From Leptolyngbyaceae cyanobacterium (lineage in GTDB: Bacteria > Cyanobacteriota > Cyanobacteriia > Cyanobacteriales > Aerosakkonemataceae), in NCBI GenBank assembly GCA_036703985.1, contig DATNQN010000071.1:62001-126000 (forward strand): 64,000 nucleotides of DNA, given 5' to 3'. Position 1 is the first letter of the stretch, and every line of letters starts with the position of its first letter. Both the position numbers and the translations under genes were made by a program. Shown piece by piece: positions 47,495 through 57,352 of this stretch. The notes under the pieces were generated by a model. It was given only the letters and a program-made list of their open reading frames with translations. It had not been told where the DNA came from and did not search any database.

Positions 47495-47910
47495 CGAGTT
47501 GAAAAGAGGTAATAGGATTTTTAGTAAAAGCTGTTATAGGAGTCTTTCATTTTAGCAAGAATATCTCAATCAGTGATTACGTAATAAAATACGTTAACTT
47601 GGTAGCCATCCCTTTGTGGCTACTCAAGAGAGATCGGTAGTTAATTTTAACCGTGACTAATTAATTAATCATTAAAACAATAATAAAAATATATTGCTCT
47701 GGCTGATATACCCCCAGATAGAAACAACCCAGATTAAATTACTGTAACCAATCCCAAATAAAATCTTTTCATAAATCTATGAATAAATAGATAAATTTAA
47801 TGATAATTTTGCTAATCTTGTCTATTATTTACAGATGAGTAAGTACTATCAGAGTAAATTCATCATCGTATGAGTGCGTCCCGATAAAATCCCTCTGGAG
47901 CAACCCTGCT
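47495..47910. other. Divergent spacer with a small hairpin
   Basis: 416 bases between the U32 gene (-) and a secreted-protein gene (+). One 7-bp hairpin GTAGCCA/TGGCTAC at 47602-47623. Otherwise AT-rich, with no gene or repeat family seen. Confidence 0.4.
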
Positions 47911-48474
47911 ATGAGATTTAAAACTTTCGCTGCTGTTATCCTCGCAGCACCCTTGTGTCTAGTGCCCTCCGTTCGAGCAGAAAATTCCCTTCCGTTAAGA
48001 GGGTTAATAAAAATCGAATCGCCCGAACCATCAGCCCAAAGCGACTGGAACGAGTTTTTGTCTACCTCTGGGCGGTTTGCTGTTTCCATGCCCGGTCAAC
48101 CAAAAGAAGAAATAGCAACAGCAGACGATGGCTCTCTGGATTATTCATTTAGTCTTAGACTTCCCAGAGGTGCATATTTCATCCACTACACTGATATTCC
48201 CAAAGCCAATGAAATGGAGAGCGAAAAACTGCAAGCTCTGTTGGATAGAGTACCTGCTGACTTTGTTAGTGGTGCTCAAGCTACGTTAAAGGAAGACCCC
48301 CGAAATGTAGAAATTAATGGTTATCCAGGAAAAGAATTTTATTTTACGCTTAAGACTGGCCTTCCTGGAGTAGGTAGAGTCTATATGGTACAAGAACGAC
48401 TTTATCTGCTTTTGGCAATGACAAATCAATCAGAGGATACACAAAAATTTGTTAATTCGTTTCGCCTACTTTAG
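47911..48474 (+). CDS. Secreted protein of unknown function, PsbP/DUF1795-like form
   Basis: 187 residues. A signal peptide (1-23, FAAVILAAPLCLVPSVRA) ends with an A-x-A-type site. The mature part starts with a linker and a motif SGRFAVSMPGQPKEE followed by a beta-rich domain with DYSFSLRLPRGAYFIHYTDIP, GYPGKEFYFTLKTGLPGVG and VQERLYLLLAM. This layout recurs in cyanobacterial periplasmic or lumenal proteins and resembles the Mog1/PsbP fold, but I cannot name a family. A GAAACCCGG hairpin repeat lies 22 bases after the stop and may act as a terminator. Confidence 0.75.
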   Translation: MRFKTFAAVILAAPLCLVPSVRAENSLPLRGLIKIESPEPSAQSDWNEFLSTSGRFAVSMPGQPKEEIATADDGSLDYSFSLRLPRGAYFIHYTDIPKANEMESEKLQALLDRVPADFVSGAQATLKEDPRNVEINGYPGKEFYFTLKTGLPGVGRVYMVQERLYLLLAMTNQSEDTQKFVNSFRLL

Positions 48475-48496
48475 TTTGTTAACAAAACAGGAATCT

Positions 48497-48529
48497 AGAA
48501 ACCCGGTTTCTTCAAGAAACCGGGTTTCT
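48497..48529. repeat. Palindromic interspersed repeat (AGAAACCCGG type)
   Basis: Inverted pair AGAAACCCGGTTTCT (48497-48511) and AGAAACCGGGTTTCT (48515-48529), with a 3-base loop. Each arm is itself nearly palindromic. A second copy with AGAAACCCAG arms lies at 59470-59502. Confidence 0.8.
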
Positions 48530-48666
48530 ATCTCCTACTTCACGTAACTGGAATCTGCTGTAAGTATTTCACAAATAACTCAACTTCAAAACCTACCCCT
48601 ACAATCCTTAATTTTTCATGATTCTTTGTAAGTCTTACAATCATTCTATTAAGCCAATAAAATCTA

Positions 48667-48695
48667 AATCGCTACAAGTAAAGCCTGTAGCGATT
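48667..48695 (-). terminator. Hairpin downstream of PEP-CTERM gene
   Basis: A 10-bp perfect stem AATCGCTACA (48667-48676) and TGTAGCGATT (48686-48695), 9-base loop. On the minus strand it follows the PEP-CTERM stop by about 60 bases and is followed by TAGATTTTATT, so it is a fair terminator candidate. Confidence 0.6.
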
Positions 48696-48757
48696 AGAGA
48701 GTGGAAAGTATAGAGTTTTCACCAGAGCTAAGAGAATATAGTTAGCTCTTTGATTAA

Positions 48758-49372
48758 CTAGTTAGATTTGCGGCGGCGAATCAACATTGCACTAGCTACC
48801 ACACCCAGACCCATCATAGTAGCTGGTTCGGGGATTTTCTTTTCTACTGGTGGTTTTACTACGTTAAGCTTGAATACAGAAGCGTGAGACAAACCTTGTG
48901 CTATACCTCTATTGTTGGTAGAAACGCCGATCGTATTGTACAAGCCTGCCCAACCTTTAGTAGCGAAATCATAATCTTTAAACAAGTAAGCACTATACTT
49001 GGTAGAAGCTTTTAAGCTCACTACAAAAGGGCCACTCATCAGATCGCTAGCAATATTAGTCAGGTTGAAATTGCCATTGCTGTTGCTGCCTGCTGTAAAA
49101 TCGCCACTATCCGACTTGCCAACTAACGACCAGTTGCCAGCACCGACGTAACTTGCAAACAGGCCGTTATCCAACTGTGTTTCTAAGGGAGCGCCATTAC
49201 CCGTATCATTGCCGCTGAAAGGCCCTGCACAAGCTGTAGCGTTGACGCCGCCTAACTTAACATTACTTACACTACAAGATACGCTGGCTGCTTGTGCTGG
49301 TGCAGTAATTATTGTAGATGCTAATCCTGTTAATAAAGCAGTTCCTAATAAAGCAGAAAATTTGGTTTTCAT
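48758..49372 (-). CDS. PEP-CTERM sorting domain protein
   Basis: 204 residues. An N-terminal signal peptide (about 5-28, SALLGTALLTGLASTIITAPAQA) is followed by a beta-rich, Gly/Ser/Asn-rich domain with two Cys (SCSVSNV, ATACAGPF) and a C-terminal tail IPEPATMMGLGVVASAML-IRRRK. The tail is the PEP motif, a short helix and basic end recognised by exosortase-type sorting. The protein would be exported and processed at the surface, often in exopolysaccharide contexts. No exosortase gene is in the window. Confidence 0.93.
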   Translation of the reverse strand: MKTKFSALLGTALLTGLASTIITAPAQAASVSCSVSNVKLGGVNATACAGPFSGNDTGNGAPLETQLDNGLFASYVGAGNWSLVGKSDSGDFTAGSNSNGNFNLTNIASDLMSGPFVVSLKASTKYSAYLFKDYDFATKGWAGLYNTIGVSTNNRGIAQGLSHASVFKLNVVKPPVEKKIPEPATMMGLGVVASAMLIRRRKSN

Positions 49373-49985
49373 CTTAGCTCACCTACTATTTAATGAAAAT
49401 TCTGTAGTTGATAGAAGCTTTGTTTGCGCTCTACTTCCTTCACTCTGTCAATCATCATAAGCGCACCTTCGGGAGCTTGTCTCTAGGAATGTGTCGTTTT
49501 TACCATATCTTTAAAAAGCGGGATGGTTATTTGATCTTCAGTTGAAGCATCCGCCAAATGGCTTATAAAATCTAAACTTTTACCCCTTTAGCCGATGGTG
49601 TGAATGGCGGGCGATACCGAAAAGGCAGTGTGCTACTTAAAACTTGTAGGTTTTAAAAATTACACAAGACCTATTTTGCGTAAAAATACGTATTTAGGGG
49701 ATTCAATAGTTAGATAAAATTATTCTATGAGCTATAGCACGTAAGTAATTTACTCATAAACTTCGGTTACAAAGAATAAAATAGTTATAAATACTGAAAG
49801 ACCTAACTTTTTAAAGATTGAAACAACTTGGCGATCGTTCAAGATAAAGGTGATGGAAAAATCTAGCCGCGATCGCAGCAAACACAAAAGCTAGAAAGTA
49901 TTTTAGAAGTTTATATATTCCAAATCAGGAAGCCCGAATGATGTCATTGAGGACTAAAGTCCTCACTACGAACTTAAACCTGGAG
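49373..49985. other. Spacer with a GAGGACT hairpin repeat
   Basis: 613 bases between the PEP-CTERM gene and coiled-coil paralog B, both on the minus strand. Near its end GAGGACT (49949-49955) pairs with AGTCCTC (49958-49964), and the following CACTACGAAC matches a hairpin repeat common in filamentous cyanobacteria. The rest is AT-rich with HIP1 octamer-like sites. No gene found. Confidence 0.5.
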
Positions 49986-50984
49986 TTAACGTAGATTTTC
50001 GTTAGATTTCAAGATAGATGTTACTTCTTGTAATAAATCAGTTTCTTCTTGCCTTAACGCTTCTAATCTTTTGAATATGTAGGTTAATCTTTCTTTTTTA
50101 TCTTCATTTACGGGTGGGGGAGCGGTGGGGTTTAAAGCTATAGCGTTGACTTGAGGGGATTTGTCAGTTACACCATTAGCAGTAAATCTGGCGAAAGGCT
50201 TCAAGCATAATCCTAAAATAAATTGACCGAATTTAAAAGGTGTTTGCAGTATTAATAAGAAAACTTGTTCTAAAAATTGACCGAGTGCTTTGATGAAGCG
50301 CTGTAACGCGAATATACTTAAAACTATGATAATTATGCCTAAAATGGGATGAGTGATGACCCAAGCTAGCGCTTTAGTTACCCAGGATAAGGCGGGATGA
50401 GCGTCAAGCCAAATTTTGATGGCATTTATTTTCTGATTCATAAAAGCAATCAGAGAATTTTCAATTGCAATAGAGGTTGTTTGAGTTATTTTATCAACTG
50501 TTCGATCTGTGGCAGAAGTAACTGTATCAACTGCATTAATTGCGGTTTGAGTAACGCTCTCAACTGTTTTGTGAGTAGCTTGATGGAAAGCGTTGACTGT
50601 GTTAGTAGCAGTTTGACTTAATGAATGTTTGGCATTTTCTGTTGTTTCAGTAACTCTATCTACAAATTGATCAGTTGCTTGGGTTACTTGATTAATGACT
50701 CTGTTGGTTAATTCGGAAAACCTAACCCCCCAGCCCCCTTCCCTAGTAGGGAAGGGGGAGCCGGAAAACTGAGTTCTTGGTAGGAGAGAGGTTGGGGAAG
50801 GGGAGCCGGAAACACCCTCTTTTGGTAGGGGAGGGATTGGAAAGGGGGAGCCGAAAAGCCCCTCTCCTGGTAGGGGAGGGTCAGATCCGGCAGCCAATTT
50901 GCTAACCCGATCATTAACTGTTTGTTTCAGCTGATGAAGGGTTTCGGTAACATTTTGAGGCAGACTGATTTGCCAATTTGCCAT
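49986..50984 (-). CDS. Coiled-coil/LEA-like membrane protein, paralog B, with in-frame repeat insert
   Basis: 332 residues, same plan as the gene at 40964: amphipathic Thr/Ala/Gln repeats (about 90-185, e.g. NQVTQATDQFVDRVTETTENA), hydrophobic helices (about 205-260) and the conserved C-terminal coiled coil (YIFKRLEALRQEETDLLQEV, about 300-320). Unlike paralog A, residues about 34-89 are a Pro/Gly/Ser-rich stretch encoded by three copies of an intergenic-type repeat (nucleotides 50715-50885), read in frame and ending GGWGVRFSE. The N-terminal 30 residues match the start of the amphipathic region, so the repeat interrupts the original domain. Confidence 0.85.
   Translation of the reverse strand: MANWQISLPQNVTETLHQLKQTVNDRVSKLAAGSDPPLPGEGLFGSPFPIPPLPKEGVSGSPSPTSLLPRTQFSGSPFPTREGGWGVRFSELTNRVINQVTQATDQFVDRVTETTENAKHSLSQTATNTVNAFHQATHKTVESVTQTAINAVDTVTSATDRTVDKITQTTSIAIENSLIAFMNQKINAIKIWLDAHPALSWVTKALAWVITHPILGIIIIVLSIFALQRFIKALGQFLEQVFLLILQTPFKFGQFILGLCLKPFARFTANGVTDKSPQVNAIALNPTAPPPVNEDKKERLTYIFKRLEALRQEETDLLQEVTSILKSNENLR
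50715..50885. repeat. Three tandem units of an interspersed GC-rich repeat inside a gene
   Basis: About 50-60 base units containing GGGGGAGCCGGAAA and TAGGGGAGGG-type segments in three copies, flanked by an outer GGAAAACCTAACCCCCCAG boundary. The same family occurs in the DUF3769 gene at 62258-62341, also in frame and with the same boundary reading GTTAGGTTTTC. Confidence 0.8.
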
Positions 50985-51108
50985 TTCGATCGATTGAGAG
51001 GGGGAAAGGGAGAGGGGAGAGCGCGGGAAAGGGAGAGAAAGGCAAAAGTTAGAAGAAATTCATTTTGACTTTTTACTTTTAACTTTTCTCTTGCTCCCAG
51101 CCTTTTAA

Positions 51109-52794
51109 TTAACCTAAGCCTAAATCGGTTACTGCGCCTACGCTGCTAGAAGATACTAGTTTGGCATATTTTGCTAATACGCCAGTGGTGTAACGAGGTT
51201 TGGGGGGTTGCCAATCTGCGCGACGGCGTTCTAATTCTTCATCAGATACGTCTACTTTTAACAAACGGGCATGGGCGTCAATAGTGATGATATCGCCTTC
51301 TTTCACTAGGGCGATCGCACCACCGACAGCTGCCTCTGGTGCTACGTGACCCACCACCATACCGTAAGTGCCACCAGAAAACCGTCCGTCGGTAATCAAT
51401 CCTACCGAATCTCCCAATCCAGCACCGATAATCGCAGAAGTGGGAGCCAGCATTTCCCGCATACCCGGGCCACCTTTCGGCCCTTCGTAGCGGATCACGA
51501 TTACGTCTCCTGCTTTGATTTGACCGGCCAGAATTGCATCTAAACAAGATTCTTCCGACTCGAACACCCGTGCTGGGCCAGTAATTTGCGGATTTTTAAT
51601 CCCGGTAATTTTAGCTACTGCTCCTTCGCTGGCTAAGTTACCCTTCAAAATTGCTAAGTGTCCTTGCTGGTACATGGGGTTATGCCAAGGACGAATCACG
51701 TCTTGATCGGGACGCGGCTCATCCGGCACGTCTGCCAAGATTTCGGCAATGGTTTGTCCGGTGATGGTGAGGCAATCTCCGTGCAGCAAACCATTTGCCA
51801 GCAGCATTTTCATCACTTGAGGAATGCCACCAGCTTGGTGGAGGTCAGTGGCAACATACCGACCAGATGGTTTTAAATCGCACAAAACTGGTACGCGGGC
51901 GCGGATGGCTTCAAAGTCGTCTAGGCATAATTCGACACCTGCCGCGTGAGCGATCGCGAGGAAGTGCAAGACTGCATTAGTCGAACCACCCACAGCCATG
52001 ATGACAGAGATGGCATTTTCGATCGACTTCCGGGTGATAATTTGGCGAGGCAGAATTTGTTTGCGAATTGCTTCGACCAGCACAAAGGCAGATTTTTCGG
52101 TACTTTCGGCTTTTTCGGCATCTTCAGCTGCCATCGTAGAAGAATAAGGCAAGCTCATTCCCATTGCTTCAAAAGCAGAAGACATAGTGTTGGCCGTATA
52201 CATTCCACCGCAGGAACCTGCACCGGGACAAGCTTTGCGCTCTACTTCCAGTAATTCGGTTTCGTCAATTTTACCAGCGCTATATTGACCGACTGCTTCA
52301 AAAGCGCTGACTACGGTGAGGTCGCGTCCGTTGTGATGACCGGGTTTAATCGTACCACCATAAACGAAAATAGCAGGGATGTTCAGGCGCGCGATCGCGA
52401 GCATCGCTCCTGGCATATTCTTATCGCAACCGCCAATTGCCAACACCCCATCCATACTTTGTCCGTTACAGACAGTTTCGATCGAGTCAGCGATCACTTC
52501 TCGCGATACCAGGGAATATTTCATCCCTTCCGTTCCCATCGAGATCCCGTCGCTAATCGTGATCGTGCCAAAAACTTGTGGCATCGCACCCGCTGAGCGA
52601 ACGCCTGCTTGCGCTCGTTCGGCTAACTGGTTGATGCCCATGTTGCACGGAGTAATAGTACTATATCCGTTGGCAACACCGACAATTGGTTTAGTGAAGT
52701 CTCGATCGCCAAAACCAACGGCACGCAGCATAGCCCGATTAGGAGAGCGCTGTACGCCTTGCGTAACGACTTGGCTTCTGAGATTGTCCGGCAT
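51109..52794 (-). CDS. ilvD: Dihydroxy-acid dehydratase
   Basis: 561 residues, normal length. It dehydrates 2,3-dihydroxy-isovalerate and its homolog in valine, isoleucine and leucine synthesis. Iron-sulfur ligand motifs [10 protein letters not shown] and [16 protein letters not shown], plus [19 protein letters not shown] near the C-terminus, are conserved. Cytoplasmic. Divergent from the pentapeptide gene, with a repeat-rich promoter region. Confidence 0.97.
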   Translation of the reverse strand: MPDNLRSQVVTQGVQRSPNRAMLRAVGFGDRDFTKPIVGVANGYSTITPCNMGINQLAERAQAGVRSAGAMPQVFGTITISDGISMGTEGMKYSLVSREVIADSIETVCNGQSMDGVLAIGGCDKNMPGAMLAIARLNIPAIFVYGGTIKPGHHNGRDLTVVSAFEAVGQYSAGKIDETELLEVERKACPGAGSCGGMYTANTMSSAFEAMGMSLPYSSTMAAEDAEKAESTEKSAFVLVEAIRKQILPRQIITRKSIENAISVIMAVGGSTNAVLHFLAIAHAAGVELCLDDFEAIRARVPVLCDLKPSGRYVATDLHQAGGIPQVMKMLLANGLLHGDCLTITGQTIAEILADVPDEPRPDQDVIRPWHNPMYQQGHLAILKGNLASEGAVAKITGIKNPQITGPARVFESEESCLDAILAGQIKAGDVIVIRYEGPKGGPGMREMLAPTSAIIGAGLGDSVGLITDGRFSGGTYGMVVGHVAPEAAVGGAIALVKEGDIITIDAHARLLKVDVSDEELERRRADWQPPKPRYTTGVLAKYAKLVSSSSVGAVTDLGLG

Positions 52795-53121
52795 TTTAGT
52801 TTCCTTTGTCAGTTGTCATTTGTCATTAGTCACTTGTCAAAAGTTGTTGTCAAAAGTTCGTGGTTTGTTACGACTCGCCCATGACCGATGACTGATGACC
52901 AATGACCCTTCTTGTTCTTGATTTTCTCAGAAGGGAAGGTAGTTTGCGTACATGATATTAACAGAGTGGTAAAAATTTTTATTGCATTTGAGAGATGATG
53001 GAGGGAACAAACCACGATCGGTACGAGCAAAGCATTTATTTCTACCAACCCCGGCTCACGCAAGCGGGTCATTACTATAAATGCTTTGCCTCTATAAGAA
53101 AGGGATTATGAGGCAGATAGT
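52795..53121. promoter_or_regulatory. Divergent ilvD/pentapeptide control region with long hairpin
   Basis: 327 bases. Next to ilvD lie TGTCATT-family heptamers (52811-52845) with inverted copies at 52879-52908. Closer to the pentapeptide gene is a 13-bp perfect inverted repeat GCAAAGCATTTAT (53027-53039) and ATAAATGCTTTGC (53077-53089). Its 37-base centre has an inner stem ACCC..GCT/AGC..GGGT. It would form a strong leader fold in the pentapeptide mRNA or an operator. Confidence 0.65.
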
Positions 53122-53958
53122 ATGGATGCCAATGAATTGCTGGGGCGATATGCTGCCGGAGAGAGAGATTTTTGGGAAGTTAATCTGCCGGGAGCATCTC
53201 TGACTGGCCTTGACCTGAAGGATATCAATTTACGCGCGGCCAATTTGTCTCGCGCCAATTTAACCGGTACTAGTTTAATCGGCGCGAACTTACGGGAAGC
53301 TAATCTTCAGGGAGCGATCGTACAAGCTAACCTCACTGAAGCTAACTTAATTGCTGCCAATTTAAGCGGAGCCAACTTAAAAGGAGCTAACCTATCAGAA
53401 GCTAGTCTGCGGGGAGCCAACTTGGAAAGAGCTAACCTAAGCGGAGCTATTTTAAGCGAGACTAATCTCAATGAGGTTAACCTGCGAGAGGCTAACCTGA
53501 GTGGCGCAAAACTAATCGATGCCCCCATGAGTCGGGCTAACCTAATTAGAGCCAATCTCAGCGGCGCGATCTTAGACGGCGTAATCTTAACTCACGCGAT
53601 CTTGAACGAAGCAATTCTAGAAAAAGCTCATTTGGTCAACGCCATTTTGATTGGCGCTATTCTGGAAAATACCAATCTCACCGGTGCTGACTTGAGCCGA
53701 GCCAAATTAAGCGGGGCAAACTTGGCGGGTGCAAATATGACCAAAGCCAACATGAGAGGCGCTAACATAACTTGGGCTACTCTGCGGAGTACTAATTTGC
53801 AAGGTGCCAATCTTTACCGGACTAAACTCAGTTGGTCTAACTTAACTGGCGCGATCTTGTGCGAGGCGATTTTGATCGATGCCAATATGAATCACACTAA
53901 TCTACGAGACGCTAAACTCCAAGGCGCAATTATGCCAGACGGGAGGAGTCACGAATAG
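53122..53958 (+). CDS. Pentapeptide repeat protein
   Basis: 278 residues, almost entirely A(N/D)LxX pentapeptides from residue 24 to 270 with few breaks, giving a right-handed quadrilateral beta-helix of about 12 coils. N-terminal cap MDANELLGRYAAGERDFW. The C-terminal GAIMPDG ending is shared with the globin/pentapeptide protein at 2200. No signal peptide or membrane helix. Function unknown; some family members mimic DNA, but nothing here indicates that. Confidence 0.93.
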   Translation: MDANELLGRYAAGERDFWEVNLPGASLTGLDLKDINLRAANLSRANLTGTSLIGANLREANLQGAIVQANLTEANLIAANLSGANLKGANLSEASLRGANLERANLSGAILSETNLNEVNLREANLSGAKLIDAPMSRANLIRANLSGAILDGVILTHAILNEAILEKAHLVNAILIGAILENTNLTGADLSRAKLSGANLAGANMTKANMRGANITWATLRSTNLQGANLYRTKLSWSNLTGAILCEAILIDANMNHTNLRDAKLQGAIMPDGRSHE

Positions 53959-54177
53959 ATTTTAGAAAGGGTGCATCTTAAATAGTTGGGAGATGGGGAG
54001 ATGGGGAGAAATAACTTGAAATCGATCTTTAAAATTTAAACATTGGTCGATGTTTTGATAACGAATTAAGATAAATTTATTTTTGATATAAGCGTAAGTT
54101 TTATTAGAATATAATTTTTATCTCATTTCAGCCCCCCTGATGAAAGGGGGACTGAAGTAATTGCCTGTTGCCTCTAT
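53959..54177. other. Convergent spacer with G-rich microsatellite and CCCCCC hairpin
   Basis: Contains GGGAGATGGGGAGATGGGGAG near 53987 and CCCCCC-TGATGAAA-GGGGG near 54130-54150, which can fold as a short stem. The latter is a common intergenic repeat type. No gene. Confidence 0.4.
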
Positions 54178-56190
54178 TTAAGATGGAGAATCTGAATTAG
54201 CGTTTAAATAGGCTTCGATCGCCTCAGTTGCTAATTCAACAACTGGCTTTCCTTGACGAGCGGCAACTTCCTTGAGACGTTGATAAACATCGTCGCGCAC
54301 TGTGACGCGGCGACGTATTTTGGCAACGGTCGGAGTAGTAGTTTCCTCAGATGTCACGATGATAGTTTCACTCACACTAGTAGCAGAATGTCCATTGGTT
54401 AACTCTACCTCAATTGGTGCAGCTTTGTAGGTGGCAATAAACTGGCGAAGTGCCTCGAACCCTACTCGGTGACAAAAATCACCAAAACTTTCAGGGTCTT
54501 CCTGGGTTTGGCGTTCTTTTTTGTAGTAAACGAATAGTGGTTCTAAGGTGGTTTCCAGATCCTTGATGTTTAGCTTTTCCATAAAGGTTTCGGCCAAACG
54601 AGTTTGATTGGGATCGCCTCCCAACCAAATTTGATAGGTGTCTGGTAACTGACCGACAAAACCCAGTTCTGCCAAGTAAGGACGAGCGCAACCGTTAGGG
54701 CAGCCCGTCATCCGCACCACGAAGTGTTCTTGTTCCAATCCTACCTTGACTAGTAGCCCTCGAATTCGTTCTAGAATACTGGGAATCGCTCTTTCTGATT
54801 CGGTGGTGGCTAAACCGCAGGTGGGGAGAGCAGGACAAGCCATCGAATAGCGAATTAACGGGTCGATTTCTGCTTCTGTTTTGATGCCGCAACGGGTAAG
54901 AATTGCTTGAATTTCTGGTTTAAAGGCAGGTTCGATGTCGTAAATCAGTACGTTTTGATGGGGAGTTACCCGCATCGGTACTTGATATTTTTCGACGATT
55001 TCTCGTAAGGCAGTCCGTAATTGGAAGTCACCTTCGTCTTTAATGCGACCGTTTTGAATGGAAATGCCTAAGAAAAGTTTGCCGTCTCCTTGTTCGTGCC
55101 AGCCGAGGAAATCTAAGTATTTCCATTCTGGTAAGGGTTTTAATGGTTGAATGGGTTGGCCGAAGTATTTTTCTACGACGCTGCGGAATTTATCGACACC
55201 CCAATCGTGGAGGAGATATTTCATTCTGGCATGACGGCGATTGGCGCGATCGCCATAGTCGCGCTGGGTAGCGACAATTGCTTTGATTAAATCGTAAACA
55301 TCGTTTTTATCTACGTAGCCGATCGGATCTGCTAGTCTGGCAAAAGTTTCCTCTTTGTTGTGGGTGCGCCCTAAACCGCCTCCGGCATAGATGTTAAAAC
55401 CTAATAATTCGCCAGCGCGATCGCTAATTACCACTAAACTGAGGTCTTGGGAATACAGATCGACCGAATTATCTCCCGGTACGGTAACGGCACACTTGAA
55501 CTTACGCGGCATATATTGAGTGCCGTAAATCGGCTCTTCCTCATCGTGAAAGTTCGTTCCATTTTGGTTTTTTTGCCGCGCCGCTACTACTTCTGGATTT
55601 TCTCGAGCACTAATTACTTTTTCCCCATCCAGCCAAATTTCGTAGTAAGCACCAGTCTGAGGAGTTAGCAAGTCAGCTAGATTATCGGCATATTCCCACG
55701 CATACTCATATTCCGGGCGATTTTTATAAGGGGCTGGTGGAGCCATTACGTTGCGGTTGAGGTCGCCGCAAGCACCCAAGGTTGACCCCATATTTTTGAC
55801 GATCGCGGCAATAGCGGCTTTCAAATTTTTCTTTAAAATTCCGTGTAGCTGAAACCCTTGACGAGTCGTAGCTCTTAGCGTATTGTTACCGTATTCCTCC
55901 GCTAGACGATCGAGGGTAAGGTAAAGCTGTGGTGGAATAAATCCACCCGGGCTGCGAGTACGCAGCATGAATTGATAATCTTTCTCCTGACCTTTAACCC
56001 GATTATCCCGGTTATCCTGCTGGTAAGACCCGTGAAATTTGAGAATCTGAGTGGCATCTTCTGTAAAGCAGTTCGTGTCTTGCAAAATTTCCGTAGCAAT
56101 GGGTTCTCGTAAATAGTTACTGCGTTCTTTAAGTGTTTCTACTTTAGAAAGCTTGGGAACTGCGGGGCTTTGAATGGGAGTCTGGGTCAT
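54178..56190 (-). CDS. sir: Ferredoxin-sulfite reductase with C-terminal RHH-like extension
   Basis: 670 residues. The enzyme reduces sulfite to sulfide with electrons from ferredoxin. Siroheme/[4Fe-4S] ligands are C452 and C458 in [12 protein letters not shown] and C497 and C501 in [11 protein letters not shown]. Other conserved parts: [35 protein letters not shown]. The reductase domain ends near 590. After a Ser/Thr linker, residues about 625-665 read [14 protein letters not shown] and [22 protein letters not shown], which resembles a ribbon-helix-helix DNA-binding unit. It is divergent from the gene at 56831 across 640 bases. Confidence 0.95.
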   Translation of the reverse strand: MTQTPIQSPAVPKLSKVETLKERSNYLREPIATEILQDTNCFTEDATQILKFHGSYQQDNRDNRVKGQEKDYQFMLRTRSPGGFIPPQLYLTLDRLAEEYGNNTLRATTRQGFQLHGILKKNLKAAIAAIVKNMGSTLGACGDLNRNVMAPPAPYKNRPEYEYAWEYADNLADLLTPQTGAYYEIWLDGEKVISARENPEVVAARQKNQNGTNFHDEEEPIYGTQYMPRKFKCAVTVPGDNSVDLYSQDLSLVVISDRAGELLGFNIYAGGGLGRTHNKEETFARLADPIGYVDKNDVYDLIKAIVATQRDYGDRANRRHARMKYLLHDWGVDKFRSVVEKYFGQPIQPLKPLPEWKYLDFLGWHEQGDGKLFLGISIQNGRIKDEGDFQLRTALREIVEKYQVPMRVTPHQNVLIYDIEPAFKPEIQAILTRCGIKTEAEIDPLIRYSMACPALPTCGLATTESERAIPSILERIRGLLVKVGLEQEHFVVRMTGCPNGCARPYLAELGFVGQLPDTYQIWLGGDPNQTRLAETFMEKLNIKDLETTLEPLFVYYKKERQTQEDPESFGDFCHRVGFEALRQFIATYKAAPIEVELTNGHSATSVSETIIVTSEETTTPTVAKIRRRVTVRDDVYQRLKEVAARQGKPVVELATEAIEAYLNANSDSPS

Positions 56191-56830
56191 GGGAACTATG
56201 AAATCTACTTTAAATTAGGTATTTTAACCAGGTGTTTATTGCCGCCCTCGTTTGGATGGTTGAACCCTGATTTTTGCAATCCCGATATTCCGGTCGGAAT
56301 TATGTATAATACCACAATTCTAACAGGGAAAGGACAAAAAGGAGAAAGCAAGAATCGCAGAAAATACAATAGGGAATGGCAAATCAAGGTTTGAGGTTTT
56401 TACTTGTTTTACTGATTGCCCTAAGTACTAAGGAACAAAAAAGTTATTTAGGGAAAGTTTTGTCTTTTCTCTCTTTCCACGCTCCTTAATCGATGTCAAG
56501 AAAACATTAGATTTATGTAAAGTTATGTTAAGGAATAATTACTTAAGCTGGTGGGAATAAGCTCAACTTGGCTCTAAATAGGGATCTCAGAAAGTAAACA
56601 TTGATTAAGCAGTGTAAAAAAATCTTGCAATTAGCGGCCATTAAACTTCATAATAAAATTTGATACTGAGTTATCAACCTTTGTAAGTAAATATGCTCAT
56701 TGTTGCTAGTTAATGGCTCAATTTCCATCAACTATTGCCTATGAGAATTACTTAATTTGCCATCTGCAAAAATTTGACAAAATTTTCCCATCTTCTTCAG
56801 TCCTTTAGATAGCCTTCAGGAGTAGTAGTA
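56191..56830. other. Divergent spacer, sir / Ala-Pro-Lys-rich gene
   Basis: 640 bases. An ATTCCG-GT-CGGAAT hairpin lies near 56288-56301. The rest is AT-rich with no repeat array. No gene recognised; short frames are without coding character. Confidence 0.4.
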
Positions 56831-57352
56831 ATGTTTGGTTTTATCAAAAAACTTTTTGGTGGAATTTTAGCTTTTTTGGGCTTGAATAAGTCTGGGAAAG
56901 ACCAAGCAAGCGCTCCTAAAACCAAGAAAGGGGGCGGATACTACTTGGAATTGGATGAAGCGCAAGTTGCTGCACAAAAAGCGAATGGTAGCAAAACTGC
57001 TTCAGCAACTAAAGCTGAATCAGCTGCTAAAGACAAGCCCGCACCTAAAGCCGAACCAGTAGCTGCCACCGCTCAACCAGCGAAAGCCGAAGCAGTGAAA
57101 GCCGAGCCTGCTAAGGTTGCACCAGCACCGAAGGCCGCACCAGCAAAAGTTGAAGCGGCAAAAGCCGAACCAGCACCAGCACCTAAAGCAGCACCAGCGA
57201 AAGCCGCAACCCCAGCTGCTAGCAATAATGGTAAATCTACTTTTGCACCAGATTATCTACTTTCTCTTTCTAGCACGAACGGTCGTCGTCGTCCCGGTGC
57301 TAACATGAATTCCTTTTTAAATATGGCTCGTCAGGTAAAGCCTTCTAGCTGA
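56831..57352 (+). CDS. Low-complexity Ala/Pro/Lys-rich protein, conserved N-terminus
   Basis: 173 residues. The N-terminus MFGFIKKLFGGILAFLGL is a short amphipathic or membrane-associated helix, then a polar linker with GGGYYLELDEAQVAA. Residues about 50-135 are a repetitive APKAEPA/KAEPAK low-complexity tract. The end (about 140-173) is ordered again: STFAPDYLLSLSS, ANMNSFLNMARQVKPSS. I recall similar N- and C-terminal motifs in cyanobacterial hypothetical proteins; no function known. The stop overlaps by 8 bases the stop of the convergent TPR gene. Confidence 0.8.
   Translation: MFGFIKKLFGGILAFLGLNKSGKDQASAPKTKKGGGYYLELDEAQVAAQKANGSKTASATKAESAAKDKPAPKAEPVAATAQPAKAEAVKAEPAKVAPAPKAAPAKVEAAKAEPAPAPKAAPAKAATPAASNNGKSTFAPDYLLSLSSTNGRRRPGANMNSFLNMARQVKPSS

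Noticed and set aside
50715-50885. CRISPR array, because of three spaced repeats
   Set aside because: Units are adjacent and degenerate, there are no unique spacers, and they lie inside a coding frame; no cas genes are present.
53307-53810. Minus-strand Leu/Ala/Lys-rich frames in the pentapeptide gene
   Set aside because: Antisense of the repeat, as above.
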